Below are positions 9,304 through 17,333 of a stretch of 64,000 nt of DNA, one piece after another. The notes below the pieces were generated by a model. It made no database searches. It was not told where the DNA came from and saw nothing but the letters and a program-made list of their open reading frames with translations. The DNA comes from Fulvitalea axinellae (GTDB taxonomy: Bacteria > Bacteroidota > Bacteroidia > Cytophagales > Cyclobacteriaceae). The stretch spans positions 124,001 through 188,000 of the forward strand of contig NZ_AP025316.1 in assembly GCF_036492835.1 (NCBI RefSeq), in the 5' to 3' direction. Made by a program: the position numbers and the translations under genes. The first letter of the stretch is position 1. Each line of letters opens with the position of its first letter.

Positions 9304-11097
9304 ATGAAAAAAATATATAAAGCGTTAGCGCTATTTATCGCCGGATTCGCGTTCATTTCCTGCGACAGCATGTTGGATCTCAAACCTTTGAGCAGTCCCA
9401 CTGATGAAACCTTCTTTTCGGACGAAACCGAACTTCAATTAGCGCTCAATAGCGTTTACGGCTCGATGCCTCTGTTTGAAATAGAGCATATGCCCTTTCA
9501 AATGTATATGGAGGCCGTGCTATCAGACAATTCCTTCTATCGCATCACTGATGAGCAAGCAGGCTTACAGGCTTTAAGCAAAAGTGAGCAGACCTCAACC
9601 AGCGGTTTCGAAAAGTTTTATGAAAATCTGTATAAGGGAATTGGCAGAGCCAACAACCTTCTGCAAAATATGGATAAAGCTTCCGGGGTAGTCAACGAAA
9701 CCCAGTTTAATGATATAAAAGCACAGGCGCTCTGTATGAGGGCTTATTTCTATCACCGCTTGGTGCTTTATTTCGGAGATGTGCCTTATCTGGATTTTGT
9801 GCCAACCACTCCTGACCAAGCGTTTCTTCCAAGAACACCAAAAGAAGAAATCCTGGATACAATTCTCGCGGATCTGGATAATGCCGCCTCACTGATGGAC
9901 AAAGGGATCACTGGCGTTCAAGACCGAATCACTTTGCCCTTTGTTTACGCTATAAAAGCCCGAATCGCACTTTACGCTGGGCGTTTTGATGTTGCGGCTA
10001 CCGCCGCCCAAATGTCATTGGAACAAGCCGAAGCCAACGGTTACCAACTTCACCCCTCTTACGGTGAATTATTCACTTTTGACGGGGAGGATTCTCCCGA
10101 GATTCTTATGCGACTTCCTTATAACGAGGAAGGGTTTGGAAAATCACATCGTATCGTACTCCGCTTTGGTACCCGTTTCGGTACTTATAGCCAATGTGGG
10201 CCCGCACAAAACCTGATTGACGCATATCTTACAAAAAATGGTCTGCCTATCGACGAAGATCCCGAATATGACCCGACCAATCCGTGGGAAAACCGGGATC
10301 CGCGACTAAAAGCGACCGTAGTCTTGCCACAGGATCTTTGGGCTGGAAGAATTTACGAATCGCACCCGGACAGCCTTGAGTCATATAAAATTGAAAATGG
10401 CGTCAAGAGCCGTGAACTGAATCGTAATTGCCGCTCAGTACACTGGCCGGCGTATCTTTCGGGATACCTGTACCGCAAGTATGTTGACGAAACCAGCTTG
10501 GCCGAACGTACAACAAAAACGGATGTCGATTTGCACTTTATGAGATTGGCCGAAGTATATCTGATTTTGGCGGAAGCCGAAATCGAAAGAAACGGCGGCG
10601 ACCTCAACAAAGCGGCCTCAGCGATTAACAAACTCCGTGAGCGTGCTTGGAGTGGAGAGGATGATTACCCAGCGGTAACCGCCACATCAAAAGAGCAAAT
10701 GAGAAAGGTTCTGAGAATGGAACGCCGTGTAGAGTTGGCGATGGAAGGCTTCCGTTATGACGATCTTCTTCGTTGGAGAATGCTTGAAAAAGTGCGTACT
10801 ATCCCGTTTGTAGGAAGAGTATTGGATCTTAAAAACGCAAAAACGGTTCCTTCAATAGACATGGACGGTATTGTGACTTACCCAGACATGTCCGAATACG
10901 ACAAGTGGCAATACATGCGAAATGAGGACGGAAGCGTAAAGGAAGAAGGTTATACCCCAACATACAAGGAGCGGTGGCATAACGCCTGGAACCGGAAATT
11001 CAATCCTGACAGAGACTATCTGTTCCCCATTCCGCAAAGCGAAATCGACCTTTATGAGGCTAACGGAAAGACCTTGCCACAGAACAAAGGGTATTAA
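9304..11097 (+). CDS. SusD/RagB-family outer-membrane lipoprotein (locus 1)
   Basis: The product has 597 residues, with a lipoprotein signal ending AFISC, lipidated at Cys20. The N-terminal SusD-like region reads LDLKPLSSPTDETFFSDETELQLALNSVYG. Helical TPR-like parts follow, and the C-terminal RagB/SusD block has AEVYLILAEAEIERN, RRVELAMEGFRYDDLLRW and a FPIPQSEIDL ending. It should sit as a lid over the SusC barrel at the cell surface and bind the ligand. It follows susC by 86 bases, with a strong hairpin between them. Confidence 0.95.
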   Translation: MKKIYKALALFIAGFAFISCDSMLDLKPLSSPTDETFFSDETELQLALNSVYGSMPLFEIEHMPFQMYMEAVLSDNSFYRITDEQAGLQALSKSEQTSTSGFEKFYENLYKGIGRANNLLQNMDKASGVVNETQFNDIKAQALCMRAYFYHRLVLYFGDVPYLDFVPTTPDQAFLPRTPKEEILDTILADLDNAASLMDKGITGVQDRITLPFVYAIKARIALYAGRFDVAATAAQMSLEQAEANGYQLHPSYGELFTFDGEDSPEILMRLPYNEEGFGKSHRIVLRFGTRFGTYSQCGPAQNLIDAYLTKNGLPIDEDPEYDPTNPWENRDPRLKATVVLPQDLWAGRIYESHPDSLESYKIENGVKSRELNRNCRSVHWPAYLSGYLYRKYVDETSLAERTTKTDVDLHFMRLAEVYLILAEAEIERNGGDLNKAASAINKLRERAWSGEDDYPAVTATSKEQMRKVLRMERRVELAMEGFRYDDLLRWRMLEKVRTIPFVGRVLDLKNAKTVPSIDMDGIVTYPDMSEYDKWQYMRNEDGSVKEEGYTPTYKERWHNAWNRKFNPDRDYLFPIPQSEIDLYEANGKTLPQNKGY

Positions 11098-11186
11098 GCC
11101 TCCAAATATCTGTTTTGAAGAAATAATTATGGGGACATAGAAAATCCGTTATGTGTGTGTGAATTGATTATTCCCTCTAATTTAGG

Positions 11187-11217
11187 CCCGGCAAGTTTTA
11201 CACTTGCTGGGTTTTCC
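11187..11217 (+). terminator. Terminator after locus 1 susD
   Basis: Stem cccggcaag / cttgctggg (one G-T pair) with loop ttttaca, followed by tttt. It lies about 90 bases after the susD stop codon and separates the sigma gene from the susCD transcript. Confidence 0.75.
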
Positions 11218-11367
11218 TATTTTACTTATAACCAACACTTTTACATATATACTAGATAGGCTGACTAGTTAAATGTTATTTTTTTGAGCATCAATAGAGG
11301 GATTATAGTATAGAAATCGTCTATGCTATTACACCCAATCGAGCCGAGGTATATATAGCCGTATATA

Positions 11368-11910
11368 ATGATCGAAGCAAAGAACGATTTTTTAAGATTG
11401 CTGAAAGCCAAAGAATACGAAGAAGCCTTCCGTGTGCTTTATAGCGCTTATTTTCAGCGGATGTTCAACTATGCTTGCGGTATTCTGAACAACCCCAACA
11501 AAGCCGAAGACATCACGCAAGAGGTTCTAATAGACTTATGGGAGAAAAGGGAACAACTTCGTATAACGGTTCAGCTCGATACTTTTCTTTACAAAGGAAT
11601 CTATTTTAGGGCGATGAATGAGATCCGAAAGGAAAAACTACACCAAGAAAGGGAATCCGAAGTGGAAGAAGAGTTTTACGGATCACAGGACCACACCGAA
11701 TGGAAAGAACAATTGCACCGGCAAATCCGGCAATGCGCCGATAATTTTCCCGAACAATGCCGGGAGGTTTTCTACCTTAGCCGATATTCCCACCTATCCC
11801 GTTCCGAAATCGCCGAACAGATGGGAATATCCGTCCGTACCGTGGATACCCAGCTTTACAGGGCCTTAAAGTCGCTCAAAAACCGATTGCGGAAAAAAGT
11901 TAGCCGTTAG
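11368..11910 (+). CDS. ECF RNA polymerase sigma factor (locus 1)
   Basis: The product is 180 residues, normal for the family. Region 2 is at about 20-75 (YFQRMFNYACGILNN, AEDITQEVLIDLWEKR) and region 4 at about 125-178 (FPEQCREVFYLSRYSHLSRSEIAEQMGISVRTVDTQLYRAL), which contains the -35-binding helix-turn-helix. It should be held by the FecR at 4350-5540 and drive susCD when released. Its position is odd: it lies last, after SusD and behind a terminator, so it probably has its own promoter. In loci 2 and 3 the sigma gene is first. Confidence 0.93.
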   Translation: MIEAKNDFLRLLKAKEYEEAFRVLYSAYFQRMFNYACGILNNPNKAEDITQEVLIDLWEKREQLRITVQLDTFLYKGIYFRAMNEIRKEKLHQERESEVEEEFYGSQDHTEWKEQLHRQIRQCADNFPEQCREVFYLSRYSHLSRSEIAEQMGISVRTVDTQLYRALKSLKNRLRKKVSR

Positions 11911-11942
11911 CTTTTTATCAAAAAACGAAGCCTTCCCTTTCG

Positions 11943-12569
11943 CTACCGTTTCTTAAGCGAATTCATTATCGTATAAAACCACCCGATCGCGATAAACAGG
12001 CCCCATAGGACAAAGGCCCATCCAAACACTTCTCCCCAACCCAGTTTGTTGACATCAAAAAACGGATACGGATATTTTCCGATAAACGAACTAAGGGTAA
12101 GGGAATAGGCGTAATAGACCAACAAAAAAGGCGTCCATCGCAACGGCGATTTCCAGTCCAATTCTTCTTTGGGTTCGAAAATAAACCAATAAACAATAAA
12201 CAGCGGAGGGATAACCGCATGTAATAACCGTTCGGCAAGAAGCTCAAGCCCTTGCGGATTCCAAGCGTGTTGCAAAAGGAGCGCATAGCCGAGCATAACA
12301 AGCGTAATATAACTCGCGACGCATGCCGCGCACCCCGTTAGTCCGAAAAACTTGGACATGGCCCTGCGCTTGCCCAATAGGCTCAGAGTCCAGAAAAGAG
12401 CGACACAAAGATTGCCTACAATTGTAAAAAACCTTAGCAGGAGAAAAGGCGCGATATATATGGTCGCATGATCTTTCGTAACGCTGATATATAATTGCAG
12501 CAACAGTGTGGCCCAGGTCAGAATGGCGCCCAGTGCCATGATGTATTTTTTTGTATTGCGTATGGTCAT
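11943..12569 (-). CDS. Pr6Pr-family integral membrane protein
   Basis: The product has 208 residues with about six hydrophobic helices spread along its length. The family signature is visible in the second half: LLHAVIPPLFIVYWFIF, then a basic/aromatic loop, and YPYPFFDVNKLGWGEVF before the last helix. This matches the Pr6Pr (FAR-17a/AIG1-like) membrane family of bacteria, whose function is unknown to me. Its 3' end is 32 bases from that of the sigma gene (convergent). No other gene appears linked to it. Confidence 0.8.
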   Translation of the reverse strand: MTIRNTKKYIMALGAILTWATLLLQLYISVTKDHATIYIAPFLLLRFFTIVGNLCVALFWTLSLLGKRRAMSKFFGLTGCAACVASYITLVMLGYALLLQHAWNPQGLELLAERLLHAVIPPLFIVYWFIFEPKEELDWKSPLRWTPFLLVYYAYSLTLSSFIGKYPYPFFDVNKLGWGEVFGWAFVLWGLFIAIGWFYTIMNSLKKR

Positions 12570-12884
12570 TATCGTATGGTTCGGTATGTTGAGGGTATGT
12601 CCAATATCTAATAGTACTAAGTAATTTGCAAGGTAGCGGATTCCGCCAATATGTACTTAAATGAGGCACAATGCATCGATATAGTTGCACCTAATTCGGT
12701 AAGAAAATACTTTTATAAAGTATTTGTTCCCAGATCTAAGGCCTTAAGCCAGGCGCTGTTTAACACCCCCCTTTATCTAAGGCCCTATGAGTGGCACAAA
12801 ACGGAATATACGCCAAAAGAGCCTGTCCATATTCCGGACAGGCTCTGCACAATGAGAACGCTATTTTACCCTAAATTTCCAAGT
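12570..12884. other. Intergenic region holding a terminator
   Basis: A 315-base gap upstream of the Pr6Pr gene and downstream of the large propeller/FGE gene. Apart from the hairpin at 12818-12846 nothing is evident. A plus-strand frame that starts here runs antisense into the large gene and is not credible. Confidence 0.5.
12818..12846 (-). terminator. Terminator of the propeller/FGE fusion gene
   Basis: Perfect 11-bp stem agagcctgtcc / ggacaggctct with a 7-base loop. Read on the minus strand it is followed by TTTTGG. It lies 39 bases beyond the stop codon at 12885. Confidence 0.75.
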
Positions 12885-15800
12885 CTATTCTTCGACTACA
12901 ATTCGGAAACCTACATTAAATATTTTGCGCCAGGGATCGTATGCTTTGCGATAGCCGGAAGTAGCGGTACGGGGCCTGTCACGCCACGAACCGCCCCTGA
13001 CGACCTTCTCCTTTTCTTCGTCTCCGTCATTGCGGCCGTCGTTGGCTTTGTAAGGATATTTAGCAAAATCCGATCTGGTCCATTCGGCCACATTACCGTG
13101 CATATCATGCAGCCCCCACGCGTTGGCTTTGTACTTGCCGGGGTCCGCCTGAAGCATGTTGCCGTCGTTTTGGCCATCCGCTTTCGGTATGATATTATAA
13201 TAGGCGTATCTTGAGTCAGTGCGCTTCATCGGTTTTGGATTAACGCCGGTTACGGCCATTCTGCCCAAGCTTTCGTCGGCCAAGTTGGAGTATGGGGCAA
13301 AGTCCGACGAGATTGCGCCAAAAGACATTTCGCTGTCGGATCCCGCCCGGCAAGCCCACTCCCATTGGCTTTCGGTAGGGAGTTTTACCTTGAGGCCGGT
13401 CTTTTCGCTGAGTTTATCGCAAAATCTTTTGGCCTCTTTCCAAGACACCCGGATAGCGGGCTGACCATCACGGTTGGCCTCGTAGCCCGCTTTGGTATGG
13501 TCTTTCCACTGCTGGTCCATCACCCGGCTATCGTGTTCGGGGAATATTGACCTAAACTGGGCGTTGCTGATTTCGAATTTGGCCATCCAAAAAGCCTTTT
13601 TCACTTTGACCTTAGCCATGGGCAAGGCTTCGGCTTCAGGATCTGTAGAGCCCATTACGAATTCTCCGGCGGGAACTTTAACCAGACTGATTCTCTGGCC
13701 ATTGCCCAAGTCAATGCTTTTGGCCACGTCGCCGTGTTTGGCCAGCATTTTTTTCGCGTCGGATGCTGCAAACGGCCAATTACGGGCTTTCGCCTTTTTG
13801 TAAATAACCTCGGGCAACGGCTCCGGCATAACAGGCTGGACAGGCCCGCGAGATTCCCTCAAAGCGTTGGCCCGGGCCAATTCGCCTTCGGCGGTATATT
13901 CCATATTGTTGATTTCCTTCATCAGCTGTACACGCCGGTCTTTTTGGCTACTGCCCCGATAATCCGGAACGCCGTGGAAATCCGCATGATAAGGTACGTT
14001 CAGGTCTATCCAAGTCACTAGCCTGTCGTATTCCTCTTTGGTGAGTTTTACGTTGTGGTGACCTTTGTTGAGTTTTGAAATCACGTCGCTGGTGCTGGCG
14101 TGGAAATCCAGCGGCGTAAGGACGTGCAAGTCCGATTCCGGCCCGGGACGGCGCACGAATTTCTGTAAGTCGAAGTAACTTCGGCTGACATTGCGGTAAG
14201 GAACGGCCGTTTTGTCGGCGAAGTTCGGGATGGCCTCGTCGTTGCCGTTATGGCAACCCACGCACTTGGCGTCGAGGACGGGCTGTACCTCGTTTTCGAA
14301 GGCGAAAGGCCGTGGCTCGCCGTAAAAAGGCGTGATGTCCACCGGGCTTTTCGACGAGGCGATAGTCCGCTTTGGGACGGGTACGCTGTTCTGGTCTTCG
14401 TGACAACCGATGCAAGAAAGCGTCTCGCCGGGCATAGCCGTCAGCCAGCTACGCATTAACTGCATGGCCTGCCCTTTCTCGTCGAGCGGTTGTAGCGAGA
14501 TCGGCGTATTGGCCGGGATTTTGAACATCGCCGAGCCGTCTTCGTAGACAGGCACGGTGCCCAGCACGCGCTTCACGTCCCAGGCGGCCTCGATACCCAT
14601 AGCGTCATGGTTGCTTCGGGCAATATTGTAGGCGAATTTGTAAGCGAATACCCTCAAGCTTTTCACTTTTCCTTTCGGGACACCTTTCAGGCCTTGGCCT
14701 TCGTAAATATCCGCAATGTAAACCGTTGCGTCTTTTTCTCCGGGCTTAATCTTGTCCGGTATTACAGGCGGTGTTTTGCGTTTGCGAAGCGGAAACACGT
14801 CGCGGATGCCTTCGCCTTCGTATTCTTTGATCAACGTGATATTATCGAAAGTATCGACCAGATAAAGCCCCCACAATCCGCCGGGCTTCAGCTTCGCGCT
14901 TACCAAAAAATAATCGCCGTCCAACGGATAAGGGTTTACAAACTGTGGCCATACGCCGTTAACCAAACGGTCTTTAATAATGGGCACTACCTTTTTTCCC
15001 CTGCCGGGAATTTTCTGAATCGCACCGTCGGCCTCGTGCCTGCCTTTAGCCGGATCAAAGATTACCAATTCGCCGGAGCGCCCGACGCCGTGATGGCCGG
15101 AGACGATACCAACCAGCTTGGTATTTTCGCCGGGAATTGGCTTGGCATCGAAGATGGTATTCGGCCAATATGAGGCGCTTCCGTAATATTCTTTTTTGCC
15201 TGTGCCATCGGGATTCATGTGCATCAGTACCCGGGTGAAGTAATGCACGTTGTCGGTATATTCCCAGCGCAGATACATCAAGCGCCCGTTAGGCAACACT
15301 ACCGGGTCCCAATCATTGTCTTGCCCGAAGTTGATTTGTTTGAAAGTGCGGGCCTCCGGATCCAGAAGGCACATACTGCCTACCGGATCATTGCCGCTTA
15401 CGCACGGGACGCCCTGCATCGATACGTTGGAAACCATGGCCACTTTGTCGTTAGGCAGATAACAGGCGTCGTAGAAATCCAGATCCGGATACTTGTCCGG
15501 CGAGACTTGTCTTTTGCCTGTTCCGTCCACGTTCACTTCGAACAGCCCCCAACGGCCTTTTCCGGACGCGGAGGTAAAGAGAATCTTTTCGGCGTCGAAA
15601 TGTAAGTCAAGATCCGTAATGGCGTGCGAGCCTTCGGGCTTGTATATGGTTTTTGACTGAACGTCGCCCCTAAGGTCGGAAAGCGCCACGATCTCAGCGC
15701 TCCAAGTGTCTTCCGGATAGGGCGTGGAACCCAGCGTTTTCCAATTGTTTTTCGGCATGGCCATATCCGGAGCGTTTGGTTTTTTGGTCCGGGCCTTGTC

Positions 15801-16952
15801 GCCAAGCTTGTGCCTTACGGCCAGTAGCTTGTCGAAATCAAGCAACGGGTTGGCCATCAGCGCTTCGCGCTTGAAAGCATTAAGCCGCTTTACCCACGCT
15901 ATCGCCGACTGGTCTCCCTTATAAAGGGATTCCTTCATTTTGTCGGCGTTTTCTTCGAAGCCCTTGAGCTGGGCCAAATATTTCCGGCCATTGTATTTGT
16001 CCTTAAAAGCCTTGTCCATATGCGTTACCGAAAGGCGCATAGCTTCAAAATTCACCAAACCCAAGTTGTCTTGGGCGTCGACTATCTCCCCTATTTTCCA
16101 GAAAAGGGAAAGTAATTGTTCGGAATCGGCGCCTTGGGCCAAAAGGGCTTTGGCTTTGTTACGCATATAATCCGGACGGTCGAGTTTGGCAAGAATTTTT
16201 TCCAAGGCCTGCTTCTCGTTTCCGAATCCGGCATCGGTGAAGTACGCGCCTCTCACGTCGCCGGAAAGCACCTCGTAGAGCTTCATCTCCACAGGGAAGT
16301 CCCGCTTGATCCGATTGGTAACCGTTTCCGGATCAAAAGCCAGAAGACTAAAAGTTATACTGCTCTGATCGCGGCCGCCTTGGGCTTCTACGCCCACTTC
16401 GGCCTCGAAGCGCACGTATTTTTTGTCAAGCTTGTATTCCACCCGGCCATAGGCGCAGGTCGTGATGGCGTCTTCGTAGAATTTCTCCCCTATTTTCGGA
16501 GTCCTGAAGAACAGACTCATATTTTTCATTGTCTCGCGCCAGCCGGATACGGCGTTGTCCCATTCCAGGCCGATGAGCGGCGTGGCGTTGCCTTTGGCGT
16601 CGATAAGCCGGGGATTGGCCCACACGCCTTGGTCACGGATGGTTTTGCTTCCGGCGTCTTCCACCAGAAGTATTATCCTGTCAAGGCCGGTAATGTCGGC
16701 GGAAAATTTTTCGGCCTTTTCGTAACGTTTAAATACTCTGGTCTTTTTCGGCGCAAAGTCTACCGAGGCAGCGTAATTTGCGTAAGCGGCTTTTGAGGCC
16801 GCCATAGTAGCGGCCCAAGTGGATTTTTTTACATAATAGTTCTCACCTCTTTGGGCCATGGCGAGATTGGCCAAAAGAAGGAGAAACAGAAGCAACGGCA
16901 CTGGTATCCGTCGCTTTGTTTTGGGAATTGATCGGGCTGTGAGTCTAACCAT
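12885..16952 (-). CDS. Secreted fusion: PD40-like propeller, CxxCH cytochrome-like region, FGE-sulfatase domain
   Basis: The product has 1355 residues. Signal peptide at about 1-33. A large N-terminal region of unknown type extends to about 420. A PD40/WD40-like propeller, resembling the hydrazine synthase alpha-subunit-like family, spans about 440-820 (DLHFDAEKILFTSA, GLFEVNVDGTGKRQ, NDWDPVVLPNGRLMYLRWEY). Two c-type haem motifs follow: CIGCH at 847-851 and CVGCH at 897-901. The FGE-sulfatase (SUMF1) fold covers about 1085-1355 (VPAGEFVMGS, LPTESQWEWACRAG, GLHDMHGNVAEW, VVRGGSW, NVGFRIV). The cysteine pair that binds copper in true formylglycine-generating enzymes is absent after RGGSW. It is probably a periplasmic redox or binding protein, not a sulfatase activator. 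It lies downstream of locus 2 SusD on the same strand, after a 381-base gap. Confidence 0.85.
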   Translation of the reverse strand: MVRLTARSIPKTKRRIPVPLLLFLLLLANLAMAQRGENYYVKKSTWAATMAASKAAYANYAASVDFAPKKTRVFKRYEKAEKFSADITGLDRIILLVEDAGSKTIRDQGVWANPRLIDAKGNATPLIGLEWDNAVSGWRETMKNMSLFFRTPKIGEKFYEDAITTCAYGRVEYKLDKKYVRFEAEVGVEAQGGRDQSSITFSLLAFDPETVTNRIKRDFPVEMKLYEVLSGDVRGAYFTDAGFGNEKQALEKILAKLDRPDYMRNKAKALLAQGADSEQLLSLFWKIGEIVDAQDNLGLVNFEAMRLSVTHMDKAFKDKYNGRKYLAQLKGFEENADKMKESLYKGDQSAIAWVKRLNAFKREALMANPLLDFDKLLAVRHKLGDKARTKKPNAPDMAMPKNNWKTLGSTPYPEDTWSAEIVALSDLRGDVQSKTIYKPEGSHAITDLDLHFDAEKILFTSASGKGRWGLFEVNVDGTGKRQVSPDKYPDLDFYDACYLPNDKVAMVSNVSMQGVPCVSGNDPVGSMCLLDPEARTFKQINFGQDNDWDPVVLPNGRLMYLRWEYTDNVHYFTRVLMHMNPDGTGKKEYYGSASYWPNTIFDAKPIPGENTKLVGIVSGHHGVGRSGELVIFDPAKGRHEADGAIQKIPGRGKKVVPIIKDRLVNGVWPQFVNPYPLDGDYFLVSAKLKPGGLWGLYLVDTFDNITLIKEYEGEGIRDVFPLRKRKTPPVIPDKIKPGEKDATVYIADIYEGQGLKGVPKGKVKSLRVFAYKFAYNIARSNHDAMGIEAAWDVKRVLGTVPVYEDGSAMFKIPANTPISLQPLDEKGQAMQLMRSWLTAMPGETLSCIGCHEDQNSVPVPKRTIASSKSPVDITPFYGEPRPFAFENEVQPVLDAKCVGCHNGNDEAIPNFADKTAVPYRNVSRSYFDLQKFVRRPGPESDLHVLTPLDFHASTSDVISKLNKGHHNVKLTKEEYDRLVTWIDLNVPYHADFHGVPDYRGSSQKDRRVQLMKEINNMEYTAEGELARANALRESRGPVQPVMPEPLPEVIYKKAKARNWPFAASDAKKMLAKHGDVAKSIDLGNGQRISLVKVPAGEFVMGSTDPEAEALPMAKVKVKKAFWMAKFEISNAQFRSIFPEHDSRVMDQQWKDHTKAGYEANRDGQPAIRVSWKEAKRFCDKLSEKTGLKVKLPTESQWEWACRAGSDSEMSFGAISSDFAPYSNLADESLGRMAVTGVNPKPMKRTDSRYAYYNIIPKADGQNDGNMLQADPGKYKANAWGLHDMHGNVAEWTRSDFAKYPYKANDGRNDGDEEKEKVVRGGSWRDRPRTATSGYRKAYDPWRKIFNVGFRIVVEE

Positions 16953-17130
16953 AATCGATGGGTACGGAAGTGGGTATAGAATATTAGGCGGAAATCTTTC
17001 CGTGTTGGCCGGATGATTCTTTTTGAAAAAGAGTTGATGATGGAACGTTGCAATATGGACTGGAGCGCAGGCTCTAGTTTCTTAATGTTTTTCTCTTTTT
17101 CTAAAGATCAGGTCCCATTTACAGGGATCC

Positions 17131-17188
17131 AGTATTAGGCAGTAAATTGTCACACTACCTAAAACCTAATGCCTTAGACCTAATACCC
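17131..17188. repeat. Imperfect palindrome, GGTATTAGG family, copy B
   Basis: The left arm is agtattaggcagt. The right arm on the opposite strand is ggtattaggtctaaggca, continuing into ttaggttttaggtag. The arms share the gtattagg core and are built from the same words as copies A and C. It lies between susD of locus 2 and the next gene on that strand. Confidence 0.55.
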
Positions 17189-17223
17189 CTTATAATTTTT
17201 CACTAAACTGGTTTTCAAAAGAA

Positions 17224-17267
17224 GTCACGGAACCCAACATTTCATACATGTATAAAGGTCCCGTGAC
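17224..17267 (-). terminator. Terminator-like inverted repeat after susD (locus 2)
   Basis: Stem gtcacgg / ccgtgac, extended imperfectly by aacc / ggtc, with a loop of about 30 bases that contains a nested palindrome (catacatgtatg). On the minus strand it is followed by TTCTTTTG. It lies about 65 bases beyond the susD stop codon. The long loop makes this less certain. Confidence 0.45.
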
Positions 17268-17333
17268 GGATCACACGGAAAATCTACGGCGAGCGTAGCA
17301 ATTTCTTTTTCATCAATTACCGAATTAAGGGCT

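Larger units (their letters stand above)
16953..17333. other. Gap between SusD2 and the fusion gene, with palindrome and hairpin
   Basis: A 381-base gap without a gene. It holds palindrome copy B (17131-17188) and a terminator-like inverted repeat (17224-17267). Both could separate expression of susCD from the downstream fusion gene. Confidence 0.5.

Noticed and set aside
12651-13214. Plus-strand frame of 187 codons
   Set aside because: It runs antisense into the FGE domain of the large fusion gene and crosses the terminator hairpin.
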